DNA of 64,000 bases, from positions 62,001 through 126,000 of the forward strand of contig JAJXWV010000083.1 of the NCBI GenBank assembly GCA_021781455.1, in the 5' to 3' direction. The stretch's first letter is position 1; each line of letters opens with the position of its first letter. The stretch is from Acidobacteriota bacterium. GTDB lineage: Bacteria > Acidobacteriota > Thermoanaerobaculia > Gp7-AA8. Shown piece by piece: positions 10,453-18,482 of this stretch. The notes beneath the pieces are model-generated. The model was not told the origin of the DNA. It saw only the letters and a list, made by a program, of their open reading frames with translations, and made no database searches. The translations under genes were made by a program, and so were the position numbers.

Positions 10453-12042
10453 ATGCAACATGACAAAGAATCCAACGTAGCCGTGACCGAGGCGCCGGAC
10501 GAAATGCCGGCCGAGAAACCGGAAAAACCGCGCCGCGCACCGCGAAAACGCGCGGAAAAGACTTCCGACGAAGTCGTCGAAGCGAAGGGCGCTGCCGATG
10601 CAGCCGAGCCCGTCGCCGAACCGGCAGTGGCAGAAGTCCCGGCCGCAGCCGAGCCGGTGCCGCAGCCGATCGACGAGACCGATACCGACTCCGTGGTGGC
10701 CGAAAAGGCCGCTCCCGTCGAGGTCGAGAACGGCAAGACCAACGGCAACGGCGAGAACGGCAAGCGGAAGGCGACCCAGCAGGCCGCCGAGACCATCGAC
10801 ATCCGGCTCCTCAAGGACATGAAGCTTCCCGATCTTTCGAAGATCGCCAAGGAGCTCGGCATCGAGAACGCCTCCGGGCTGCGCAAGCAGGACCTGATCT
10901 TCGGGATCCTCCAGGCGCAGACCGAGAAGAGCGGGCTGATCTTTTCCGAGGGCGTGCTGGAGTGCCTGCCCGACGGATTCGGTTTCCTCCGCGCTCCGGA
11001 GTACAACTACCTGCCCGGTCCGGACGACATCTACGTGTCGCCCTCGCAGATCCGGCGCTTCGATCTCCGCACCGGCGACACGGTGTCCGGCCAGGTCCGT
11101 CCGCCGAAGGAAGGCGAGCGCTACTTTGCCCTGATCAAGGTCGAGGCCGTCAATTTCGAGCATCCCGACGTCGCCCGCGAAAAGACGCTGTTCGACAACC
11201 TGACGCCGCTCTATCCGCAGCACCGCATCAAGCTGGAAGTGCCGGTCAACATGTCTTCGCGCGTGCTCGACCTGGTCTCGCCGATCGGCAAGGGCCAGCG
11301 CGGTCTCATCGTCGCGGCACCACGCACGGGCAAGACCATGCTGCTGCAGGCCATCGCCAACGCGGTGACTACGAATCATCCGGAGATCACGCTGATCGTT
11401 CTGCTCATCGACGAGCGGCCCGAAGAAGTCACCGACATGCAGCGCTCGGTCAAGGGCGAGGTCATCTCCTCGACCTTCGACGAGCCGGCCTCCCGCCACG
11501 TGCAGGTCGCGGAGATGGTCATCGAGAAGGCCAAGCGCCTCGTCGAGCACAAGCGCGACGTGGTCATTCTTCTGGATTCGATCACTCGTCTGGCGCGCGC
11601 CTACAACACCGTCGTGCCGCCGTCGGGCAAGGTGCTGTCCGGCGGCGTCGACTCGAACGCGCTGCAGCGACCGAAGCGCTTCTTCGGCTCCGCGCGTAAC
11701 GTCGAGGAAGGCGGCTCGCTGACCATCATCGCCACGGCCCTGGTCGACACCGGCTCGCGCATGGACGACGTGATCTTCGAAGAGTTCAAGGGCACCGGGA
11801 ACATGGAAGTGCACCTCGACCGCAAGCTCTCCGACAAGCGCGTCTTCCCCTCCATCGACATCAACAAGTCGGGCACGCGCAAGGAAGAGCTGCTGCTCGA
11901 GAAGCAGGAGCTCAACCGGGTCTGGGTTCTGCGGAAAGTCTTTTCGCCGCTCTCGACCGTCGAATCGATGGAGCTGCTCATCGAAAAGCTCGACAAGACC
12001 AAGACCAATACCGAGTTCCTCAACGCCATGTCCTCCATGTGA
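10453..12042 (+). CDS. rho: Transcription termination factor Rho with extended acidic N-terminus
   Basis: A 529-residue Rho, roughly 110 residues longer than E. coli Rho. Residues 1-115 are a low-complexity, Ala/Glu/Pro-rich, probably disordered extension containing [11 protein letters not shown]. The Rho-N helical domain follows ([20 protein letters not shown]), then the cold-shock RNA-binding domain ([15 protein letters not shown]). The RecA-type motor has Walker [10 protein letters not shown] and the conserved [13 protein letters not shown] and [11 protein letters not shown] stretches. It is a hexameric RNA helicase that ends transcription. N-terminal insertions are common in Rho of high-GC bacteria and can alter RNA loading. 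Confidence 0.97.
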   Translation: MQHDKESNVAVTEAPDEMPAEKPEKPRRAPRKRAEKTSDEVVEAKGAADAAEPVAEPAVAEVPAAAEPVPQPIDETDTDSVVAEKAAPVEVENGKTNGNGENGKRKATQQAAETIDIRLLKDMKLPDLSKIAKELGIENASGLRKQDLIFGILQAQTEKSGLIFSEGVLECLPDGFGFLRAPEYNYLPGPDDIYVSPSQIRRFDLRTGDTVSGQVRPPKEGERYFALIKVEAVNFEHPDVAREKTLFDNLTPLYPQHRIKLEVPVNMSSRVLDLVSPIGKGQRGLIVAAPRTGKTMLLQAIANAVTTNHPEITLIVLLIDERPEEVTDMQRSVKGEVISSTFDEPASRHVQVAEMVIEKAKRLVEHKRDVVILLDSITRLARAYNTVVPPSGKVLSGGVDSNALQRPKRFFGSARNVEEGGSLTIIATALVDTGSRMDDVIFEEFKGTGNMEVHLDRKLSDKRVFPSIDINKSGTRKEELLLEKQELNRVWVLRKVFSPLSTVESMELLIEKLDKTKTNTEFLNAMSSM

Positions 12043-12064
12043 CCGGCCGCCGTAGCGGCCGGTC
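12041..12064 (+). terminator. Perfect GC hairpin overlapping the rho stop codon
   Basis: A 10-bp perfect stem GACCGGCCGC/GCGGCCGGTC around a CGTA tetraloop begins within the rho stop codon. No T-run follows, so it may be an mRNA-stabilising end or a weak terminator rather than a classical intrinsic one. Confidence 0.6.
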
Positions 12065-12112
12065 AGCCTGAGCGCCGAGCCATCAGCGAGCGCGAAGGAT
12101 CTCAAGAAAGGC

Positions 12113-12188
12113 GTGTAGCGGGTAGCGTGTAGCGGGTAGGATTCGCCCGGCGGCTTCCTGCCCACTACACGCTACCCGCTACTCGCTC
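12113..12188. repeat. Heptamer tandem hairpin abutting the asnB start codon (GTGTAGC / CTACACG)
   Basis: Four heptamers (GTGTAGC, GGGTAGC, GTGTAGC, GGGTAGG) face CTACACG, CTACCCG, CTACTCG plus CTC. The last base of the right arm is immediately before the asnB ATG, where a ribosome-binding site would normally sit. Confidence 0.9.
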
Positions 12189-13991
12189 ATGTGCGGCATC
12201 AACCTCATCTACGCATTCTCCGAAAACGCTCCTCCGGTCGACCGTGAGGAGTTGCTGCGCACGCGCGACTCCATGAGCAGGCGCGGACCCGACGCGGTGG
12301 GCGAATGGCATTCGCCCGACGGCCGCATGTCCATGGGCCATCGCCGGCTGTCGATCATCGACATCGATGAGAGCGGGAATCAGCCGATGACGAGCCCCGA
12401 CGGGCGCTATGCCATCGTCTTCAACGGCGAGATCTACAACTACCGCGAGCTCCGCCGCGAGCTGGAGGCTTCCGGCCTGCACTTCCGCACCACCTCGGAC
12501 ACGGAAGTCCTCCTGGCGATGTTCGCCCGGGACGGCGAGCGGATGCTGATGAAGCTGCGCGGCATGTTCGCCTTCTGCGTGTGGGATGCGCGCGAGCGGA
12601 CCGTGTTCATGGCTCGCGACCCGTACGGAATCAAGCCGCTGTACTACGCGCTCACCCCGACGACGCTGCGCGTGGCCTCGCAGGTCAAGGCGCTTCTGGC
12701 AGGCGGGGGCGTGTCGCGGACCCTCGATCCGGCCGGCATCGTCGGCTTCCTTGTGCGAGGGACCGTTCCCCAGCCCTTCACGACGTACGAGGCGATCCGC
12801 GCCCTTCCGGCAGGGGGCTACGCCATCGTCGACCGCCACGGCTCGACGGCCGTGCACCGCTATTTCTCGCTGGCCGAGGTCTACCGGGAAGGCGTCGAAC
12901 GCTCGCACGATGTGAAGCCGGCGGAATGGCAGGAGATCATTCGCGAGGCGGTCCGGGAGTCGGTGCGCTACCACCTCGTGGCTGATGTCCCGTTAGGCGC
13001 GTTTCTGTCGTCGGGGAAAGACTCGACGACGGTGACTGCGCTCGCCGCGGAGGCAGGCTACAAGGAGCTGACCTGCGTCACGATCCGGTGCGCGGAGTTC
13101 GTCGGCACGAAGCAGGACGAGGTCCCGCTGGCGAAACTCGTGGCCGATGAATACGGCGTACGCCATGTCGTCCGGGCCGTGACCCGGGAGGAATTCACCG
13201 CCGACGTCCCGCGGATCCTCGCGGCCATGGACCAGCCGACGATCGACGGCTGGAACTCCTACTACGTCAACAAGGCCGCCGGTGAGCTGGGGATGAAAGT
13301 GATGCTCTCCGGCACCGGCGGCGACGAGCTGTTCGGCGGATATTCGTCATTCCGCAAGATCCCGCGCTTCGTCCGCGCGGCGCGCGTGCCTTCGAAAGTG
13401 CCGGGCCTTCCCGCGGCCGTCGATCACCTCTACCGCGCGGTGCGTTCGTCGAAATCGAGCCCCAAGAGCGGCCTGGTCCTGAGGTACTGCGGCACTTACG
13501 CCGGCGCATATTTGATGAAGCGCGGCGTGTTCATGCCGGAGGAACTGCCCTCGGTACTTCCGCGGGAAATCGCGGAGGAAGGGCTGCGCAGGCTCGATCT
13601 GCTGTCGCACATCCGCGGTGCGTTGACGCCCGATCCCGGCTCGCCGTTCGCACGCGTGGCCACGCTCGAGTCTTCGTACTTCATGCGCGACCAGCTGCTG
13701 CGCGACATCGACTGGACGAGCATGTCCCACTCGGTGGAAGTACGCGTGCCGCTCGTGGACGCGCATCTGCTGAAGAAGATCGTGCCGGTCCTCTGCGCCG
13801 CCCGCGATCACAAGAAGCTGCTGCTCCTCGGCTCGCCCGCGCGGCCATTGCCGGACGCCATCGTCAGGCGGCCGAAGACCGGTTTCCTGCTCCCCATCCG
13901 GCAGTGGCTGAAACCGCCCGCCGGTTCCGAGCACACCTTCGGCATGCGTTCGCTGGCGCTGATGCTGGCTGAGCAGCTGATGACGGCGTGA
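12189..13991 (+). CDS. asnB: Asparagine synthetase (glutamine-hydrolysing)
   Basis: A 600-residue two-domain enzyme. The N-terminal Ntn glutaminase domain has the nucleophile Cys2 (MCGINLIY) and the conserved FNGEIYNYRELR. The C-terminal ATP-dependent synthetase domain carries the PP-loop as LSSGKDST rather than the usual SGGxDS, and GTGGDELFGGY. It would amidate aspartate, or a related carboxylate, with glutamine as nitrogen donor. AsnB-like proteins also serve in exopolysaccharide clusters, and the altered PP-loop leaves that open. The ATG at 12189 exposes Cys2 after Met removal. No Shine-Dalgarno sequence is visible because a repeat arm occupies its place. Confidence 0.88.
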   Translation: MCGINLIYAFSENAPPVDREELLRTRDSMSRRGPDAVGEWHSPDGRMSMGHRRLSIIDIDESGNQPMTSPDGRYAIVFNGEIYNYRELRRELEASGLHFRTTSDTEVLLAMFARDGERMLMKLRGMFAFCVWDARERTVFMARDPYGIKPLYYALTPTTLRVASQVKALLAGGGVSRTLDPAGIVGFLVRGTVPQPFTTYEAIRALPAGGYAIVDRHGSTAVHRYFSLAEVYREGVERSHDVKPAEWQEIIREAVRESVRYHLVADVPLGAFLSSGKDSTTVTALAAEAGYKELTCVTIRCAEFVGTKQDEVPLAKLVADEYGVRHVVRAVTREEFTADVPRILAAMDQPTIDGWNSYYVNKAAGELGMKVMLSGTGGDELFGGYSSFRKIPRFVRAARVPSKVPGLPAAVDHLYRAVRSSKSSPKSGLVLRYCGTYAGAYLMKRGVFMPEELPSVLPREIAEEGLRRLDLLSHIRGALTPDPGSPFARVATLESSYFMRDQLLRDIDWTSMSHSVEVRVPLVDAHLLKKIVPVLCAARDHKKLLLLGSPARPLPDAIVRRPKTGFLLPIRQWLKPPAGSEHTFGMRSLALMLAEQLMTA

Positions 13992-14168
13992 GGTGTCATC
14001 CTGAGCCGGCGGAGCCGCGGGGATGGCGGTAAGGCGGAGCGGCGTAGCGCGGCGAAGGACCCCGTGCGATGCATCGATCAGCGTTCAACTGAGCCGGGGC
14101 CTTCGCCGCGCTCCACCGCTCCCGTCCATCCGTCCGCCCCCGCGGTTGCGCCGGCTCAGGATGACACC
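13992..14168. repeat. Long GAGCCGGCG inverted repeat, copy 1
   Basis: GGTGTCATCCTGAGCCGGCG starts right after the asnB stop and returns as its complement at 14149-14168. Internal arms GGAGCGGCG...GCGCGGCGAAGG and CCTTCGCCGCGCTCC also pair. The 177-bp palindromic element resembles non-autonomous mobile repeats. Related copies lie at 22.4 and 24.96 kb. Confidence 0.82.
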
Positions 14169-14236
14169 TGCGCCGCCCTCGTGCTCGCCTCACGCAACAA
14201 AAGCAGGTCTTCCGACGTTTGCTACTCTGACACCAC

Positions 14237-16693
14237 ATGCCCAAGCGCAACCGGTTCAAAGATTTTCTGTGGCGGCACGCGGCGGGGCTGGCCCTGCTCG
14301 TCATGGTCGCCTTCGTGGCCTTCCTCGGGTTCGTCGGCTACACGTACGTCGTCATCACGAAGAAATTCGATTCCAGCCGGCGCTGGGACCTTCCCAGCCG
14401 CGTCTACTCCGACGCCACGCCACTGGTCCCGGGCATGTCGTATCCGCGGTCGCTGCTCGAGCCGAAGCTGAACCACGTCGGCTATCACGAGGTCCGCAAC
14501 CGCGTGGCCAATCCGAGCGAGTACCGGTTCGTCGACGGTTCGCTGGAGATCTACCTGCAGAATTTCGACTATCCCGACATGGAGTTCCGGGCCATGCCGG
14601 TGAGGGTCGACTTCGACGGCCCGGAGGTGACGGCGGTGCACCGGCTCGACGACGGGGCGTCGCTGCGGGGCGTGCGCATCGAACCGGAGCTGATCACCTC
14701 GATCTACAACAACGAGATGGAGGACCGGCTGCCGGTCTCGCTCTCGGCGGTGCCGAAGGTGGTGACGAACGCCATCATCGCCACCGAGGACAGGAACTTC
14801 TACCACCACGAGGGCATCTCCATTCGCGGGACCCTCGGCGCGCTGATCACCGATTTGCGGCAGCACTCCTGGACTCACGGCGGCTCGACGCTCACGCAGC
14901 AGCTCGTCAAGAATCTCTATCTGAATCCGGAGCGGACGTGGCGCCGCAAGATCCTGGAAGCGCTGATGGCGGTCCTGCTCGAGGCGCGCTACTCGAAAAA
15001 CGAGATCCTCGAGGCCTACGTCAACGAGATCTACCTCGGCCAGAACGGCGCGGTGCAGATCATCGGCGTCGAGCAGGCCTCGCAGGTGTACTTCGGAAAG
15101 CACGTCACTTATCTGACGCTGCCGGAGGCGGCCACCCTGGCCGGGATCATCCGCTCGCCGAACGTGCTCTCTCCGCTCAAGTACCCGGAGCGGGCGAAGC
15201 CGCGCCGGGACACGGTGCTGGGGCTGATGCGCGACCAGCGCATGATCAGCGAAGCCGAATACGAAAGCGCCGTGGCCACGCCGCTGTCGGTTTCGCGGTT
15301 TCCGAGGACTTCGCGCAGCGCGCCGTTTTTCGTCGACCTGGTGATGAAGCAGCTCCGCGAAACGTATCCGGAGACGCAGCTGAAGACCGAAGGGCTGCGG
15401 ATCTTCACGACGCTCGACACGATCATGCAGCGCGCGGCCGAGCGGTCGCTCGACTCCGGCATCGCCGATCTGAAGAAGCGCTACTCGTTTCTGCGCAAGT
15501 CGCCGACGCCTCTGGAAGGCGTGGTGCTGACGATCCAGCCGGGCACTGGCTACGTGAAGGCGCTGGTCGGCGGCGAGAATTACTCGAAGACGCAGTTCAA
15601 CCGCGCCATCCAGGCGCGGCGCCAGCCGGGATCGCTGTTCAAGCCGTTCGTGTACATCACGGCAATGGACCCGGCCCGCGGGCAGCAGGCCCTCACGGCG
15701 GCGACCATTCTCGACGATTCGCCGATCTCGATCCGCACCGGCACGTCGGTCTGGGAGCCGCAGAATTACGACAACCGCTTCCACGGCCCGGTCTCGGTGC
15801 GACAGGCTCTCGCTCATTCGTACAACATCCCGGCGGTGCGCGCGGCCATCAGCGCCGGCATTCCGAACGTGGTCAAGACCGCGTCGAGAATCGGCATCGA
15901 GTCGCGGCTGGAGCCGTATCCGTCGATCGCACTCGGTGCGTTCGAAGTGACGCCGCTGGAGATCGCCTACGCCTACTCGGCGTTCGCGAACCTCGGCGTG
16001 AAGGCCGAGCCGATCTCGATCCTCGCCGTGTCGACGAGCGACGGCAAGATCCTGGAGAGCCGCGAAGTGAAGATGAAGCGCGTCGCGCCGGCCGGCGTCT
16101 GCTACGTCATGGACAACATCCTCCAGGACGACTTCACCTATGGCACTGCCTCCAGGGCGCGCGCGCTCGGTTTCAGGCGGCCGTTCGCGGGGAAGACAGG
16201 AACGACGAGCAACTACCGCGATGCCTGGTTCATCGGCTACTCGCCGCGGATTCTCTCGCTGGTCTGGATCGGCTTCGACGACGGACACAGTGTCCGCCTC
16301 GCCGGCGGTGAGGCTTGCGTGCCGATCTGGACGACGTACATGAACCAGGTCGCGGGCCTCGTGCCCGATGTGGAGTGGAAGAAGCCGGAGGATGTGGTCG
16401 ACCGGGTGATCGATCCCGAATCGGGCATGCTGGCCACACCGTATTGCCCGACGACCCGGGACGAGGTATTCGTTTCCGGCACCGAACCGACATCGGTCTG
16501 TCCATTGCACGCAGGGAGTGGCGAGCCCGTTCCCTTCTGGCGCGAGCAGCCGCCGATCATCGGGCAGCAGACCACAGCGGGCATGCCGCCGCAGCAGAAC
16601 CAGCAGCAACCGCAGCAACCCCCGATCGAGCAGCAGCGTCGGGAGCGAGGCATCCGCAGAATCATCCGGATGATTTTCGGCGGAGGACACTGA
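14237..16693 (+). CDS. Bifunctional class A penicillin-binding protein (PBP1B-like)
   Basis: An 818-residue peptidoglycan synthase anchored by one N-terminal helix (residues about 17-41). A UB2H-like region with RVYSDATPLVPG precedes the GT51 glycosyltransferase, which shows EDRNFYHHEG, GGSTLTQQLVKN and EAYVNEIYLGQNG. The transpeptidase domain has the acyl-Ser in QPGSLFKPF, SYN in AHSYNIPAV and KTG in AGKTGTTSNY. It polymerises lipid II and crosslinks peptides in the periplasm. The tail is Gln/Pro-rich and then basic. The UB2H-type linker and overall size favour PBP1B over PBP1A. The ATG at 14237 is well placed before the membrane segment. Confidence 0.93.
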   Translation: MPKRNRFKDFLWRHAAGLALLVMVAFVAFLGFVGYTYVVITKKFDSSRRWDLPSRVYSDATPLVPGMSYPRSLLEPKLNHVGYHEVRNRVANPSEYRFVDGSLEIYLQNFDYPDMEFRAMPVRVDFDGPEVTAVHRLDDGASLRGVRIEPELITSIYNNEMEDRLPVSLSAVPKVVTNAIIATEDRNFYHHEGISIRGTLGALITDLRQHSWTHGGSTLTQQLVKNLYLNPERTWRRKILEALMAVLLEARYSKNEILEAYVNEIYLGQNGAVQIIGVEQASQVYFGKHVTYLTLPEAATLAGIIRSPNVLSPLKYPERAKPRRDTVLGLMRDQRMISEAEYESAVATPLSVSRFPRTSRSAPFFVDLVMKQLRETYPETQLKTEGLRIFTTLDTIMQRAAERSLDSGIADLKKRYSFLRKSPTPLEGVVLTIQPGTGYVKALVGGENYSKTQFNRAIQARRQPGSLFKPFVYITAMDPARGQQALTAATILDDSPISIRTGTSVWEPQNYDNRFHGPVSVRQALAHSYNIPAVRAAISAGIPNVVKTASRIGIESRLEPYPSIALGAFEVTPLEIAYAYSAFANLGVKAEPISILAVSTSDGKILESREVKMKRVAPAGVCYVMDNILQDDFTYGTASRARALGFRRPFAGKTGTTSNYRDAWFIGYSPRILSLVWIGFDDGHSVRLAGGEACVPIWTTYMNQVAGLVPDVEWKKPEDVVDRVIDPESGMLATPYCPTTRDEVFVSGTEPTSVCPLHAGSGEPVPFWREQPPIIGQQTTAGMPPQQNQQQPQQPPIEQQRRERGIRRIIRMIFGGGH

Positions 16694-16770
16694 GAACGGA
16701 TCGCGGCAGGCAGCACGGCGGTTGCCCGTACAGTACGATTAACGAAACGAGCTGAGAGCAGTACGACAAG

Positions 16771-17547
16771 ATGACGGTTTTCGCACGGACCTGGACGCGC
16801 GCGGAAGACGCGCTGTACTACATCGGCGGCCTGGGCGATCTCGGCGCGCAGACGGTGCGCGGCTGGTTCCGCGGGCCGTTCGAGCGCGATACGCTCGTGG
16901 TGCAGCTCGACCAGGTCGGCGTGCGATCGCTCTCCATCGTCTCGATCACGTCGCTGTTCATCGGCATGGTCCTGGCGCTGCAGACCGCCTATTCGCTCTC
17001 TGACTTCGGGGGCAGCCTGTTCATCGGCAAGGTGGTCTCGCTCTCGCTCGTGCGCGAGCTGGCTCCGGTGCTGATGGCCCTGATGGTCGGAGGCCGTGTC
17101 GGGGCCGGCATGACGGCCGAGCTCGGCACGATGAAAGTGACCGAGCAGATCGACGCGTTGCGCGCCCTGGCCACCGATCCGGTGCGCAAGCTCGTCGTTC
17201 CCCGCGTGTTCGCCACGACCATCATGCTGCCTCTCCTGACCATCGTCTCGGGCCTCCTCGGCATCCTCGGCGGCCTGTTCATCGCCGTGGTCAACCTGCA
17301 CCTGACCGCGAATTTCTACATCCGCAGCGTGGTCGAGACGGTGAAGTTCAACGACCTGACCTCCGGCATCGGAAAGACGTTCTTCTTCGGATTTGCGATC
17401 GGACTGATCGCCTGCTTCAACGGACTGCGCACGACCGGCGGCGCCGATGGCGTCGGCCGCTCGACGACCGCGACGGTGGTCACGGCTTCGATCACCGTCC
17501 TGATCATGGACTTCTTCCTGACCAAGCTGTTTCTGCTCTTCTTCTGA
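16771..17547 (+). CDS. mlaE: MlaE-type phospholipid ABC transporter permease
   Basis: A 258-residue permease of the MlaE/YrbE family with about five hydrophobic segments. The conserved core ELAPVLMALMVGGRVGAGMTA and EQIDALRALATDPV is intact. With MlaF and the MCE protein MlaD it moves phospholipids between inner and outer membrane. Its TGA stop overlaps the mlaF start (TGATG), so translation is coupled. Neither mlaC nor mlaB is present next to it. Confidence 0.93.
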   Translation: MTVFARTWTRAEDALYYIGGLGDLGAQTVRGWFRGPFERDTLVVQLDQVGVRSLSIVSITSLFIGMVLALQTAYSLSDFGGSLFIGKVVSLSLVRELAPVLMALMVGGRVGAGMTAELGTMKVTEQIDALRALATDPVRKLVVPRVFATTIMLPLLTIVSGLLGILGGLFIAVVNLHLTANFYIRSVVETVKFNDLTSGIGKTFFFGFAIGLIACFNGLRTTGGADGVGRSTTATVVTASITVLIMDFFLTKLFLLFF

Positions 17548-18383
17548 TGACTGACTCCCTTGTGACCGATCGCCGTGCCGAGGAGCGGCCAGCGCCGGAC
17601 CGCCGGCAGCATCCCCGCGACGTGTTCGTGGAGTTCCGCGACGTGCACAAGGCCTACGGGCCGAAGAAAGTGCTGCAGGGCGTCGATCTCAAGGTCTATC
17701 GCGGCGAAGTGCTCGTGATCCTCGGCGGCTCCGGCACCGGGAAATCGGTCACGCTGCGGCACATGCTCGGCCTGGAAGCTCCTGATTCCGGTCAGGTGCT
17801 CGTGGAAGACGAGGACATCACCGACCTGCCGGAGGAAGAGCTGTATCGGGTGCGGATGAAGTTCGGGATGCTCTTCCAGAGCGGGGCGCTCTTCGACTCC
17901 ATGACCGTTTTCGAGAACGTCGCCTTTCCGCTGCGCGAGCACACGGACATGACGGAAGAGGAGGTCGCCCGTGCGGTTCGGGAGAAGCTCGAGCTGGTGA
18001 GCCTGCCGAACACCGAGCACCTCATGCCGGTCGATCTCTCCGGCGGCATGCGCAAACGCGTCGGCCTGGCCCGGTCGATCGTCCTCGATCCGAAGATGAT
18101 TCTCTACGACGAGCCGACGACCGGGCTCGACCCGATCACGGCGCAGAAGATCAACGAGATGATCATCGACCTGCAGTCGAAGCTGAACGTCACCTCCGTC
18201 GTGGTCACCCACGACATTCAATCGGCGTTCTCGGTCGGCGACCGCATCGCCTTTCTCGACCAGGGTGTCTTCGAGTGGGTCGGCACCATGGAGGAAGCGC
18301 GCAACTCGACTCACCCGGGGCTTCGTGATTTTCTCAAGGCCAGCGCGGTGACGGCCGCCCAGCCAACGAGTGCTGAGTCCTGA
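17547..18383 (+). CDS. mlaF: MlaF-type ABC transporter ATP-binding protein
   Basis: A 278-residue ATPase. It has an extra N-terminal segment of about 25 residues (RRAEERPAPDRRQHPR), then Walker A GGSGTGKS, signature LSGGMRKRV and Walker B MILYDEPTTGLDP. It energises the MlaE permease. The last four residues (SAES) and the stop codon are encoded by the first heptamers of a tandem-repeat array, so the repeat has invaded or shaped the 3' end of the gene. The start ATG overlaps the mlaE stop. Confidence 0.93.
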   Translation: MTDSLVTDRRAEERPAPDRRQHPRDVFVEFRDVHKAYGPKKVLQGVDLKVYRGEVLVILGGSGTGKSVTLRHMLGLEAPDSGQVLVEDEDITDLPEEELYRVRMKFGMLFQSGALFDSMTVFENVAFPLREHTDMTEEEVARAVREKLELVSLPNTEHLMPVDLSGGMRKRVGLARSIVLDPKMILYDEPTTGLDPITAQKINEMIIDLQSKLNVTSVVVTHDIQSAFSVGDRIAFLDQGVFEWVGTMEEARNSTHPGLRDFLKASAVTAAQPTSAES

Positions 18384-18442
18384 GTCCTGAGTGTCAACTC
18401 TCGCTGCACGAACTCAGGACTCGGCACTCAGGACTCAGGACT
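18370..18442. repeat. Heptamer tandem hairpin between mlaF and mlaD (GTCCTGA / ACTCAGG)
   Basis: GTGCTGA, GTCCTGA, GTCCTGA (18370-18390) face ACTCAGG, ACTCGGC, ACTCAGG, ACTCAGG (18412-18439). The first two units are inside the mlaF coding sequence and supply its stop. Because it lies within an operon it is unlikely to be an efficient terminator. Confidence 0.9.
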
Positions 18443-18482
18443 GAAATGAACGGCCGCCCAGCGGCATTTGAGTGAGCGACAC

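Noticed and set aside
14222-16690. 822-residue minus-strand ORF opposite the PBP gene
   Set aside because: It is an antisense shadow of a clear class A PBP; its translation is Arg/His/Asp-rich low complexity with no domain motifs.
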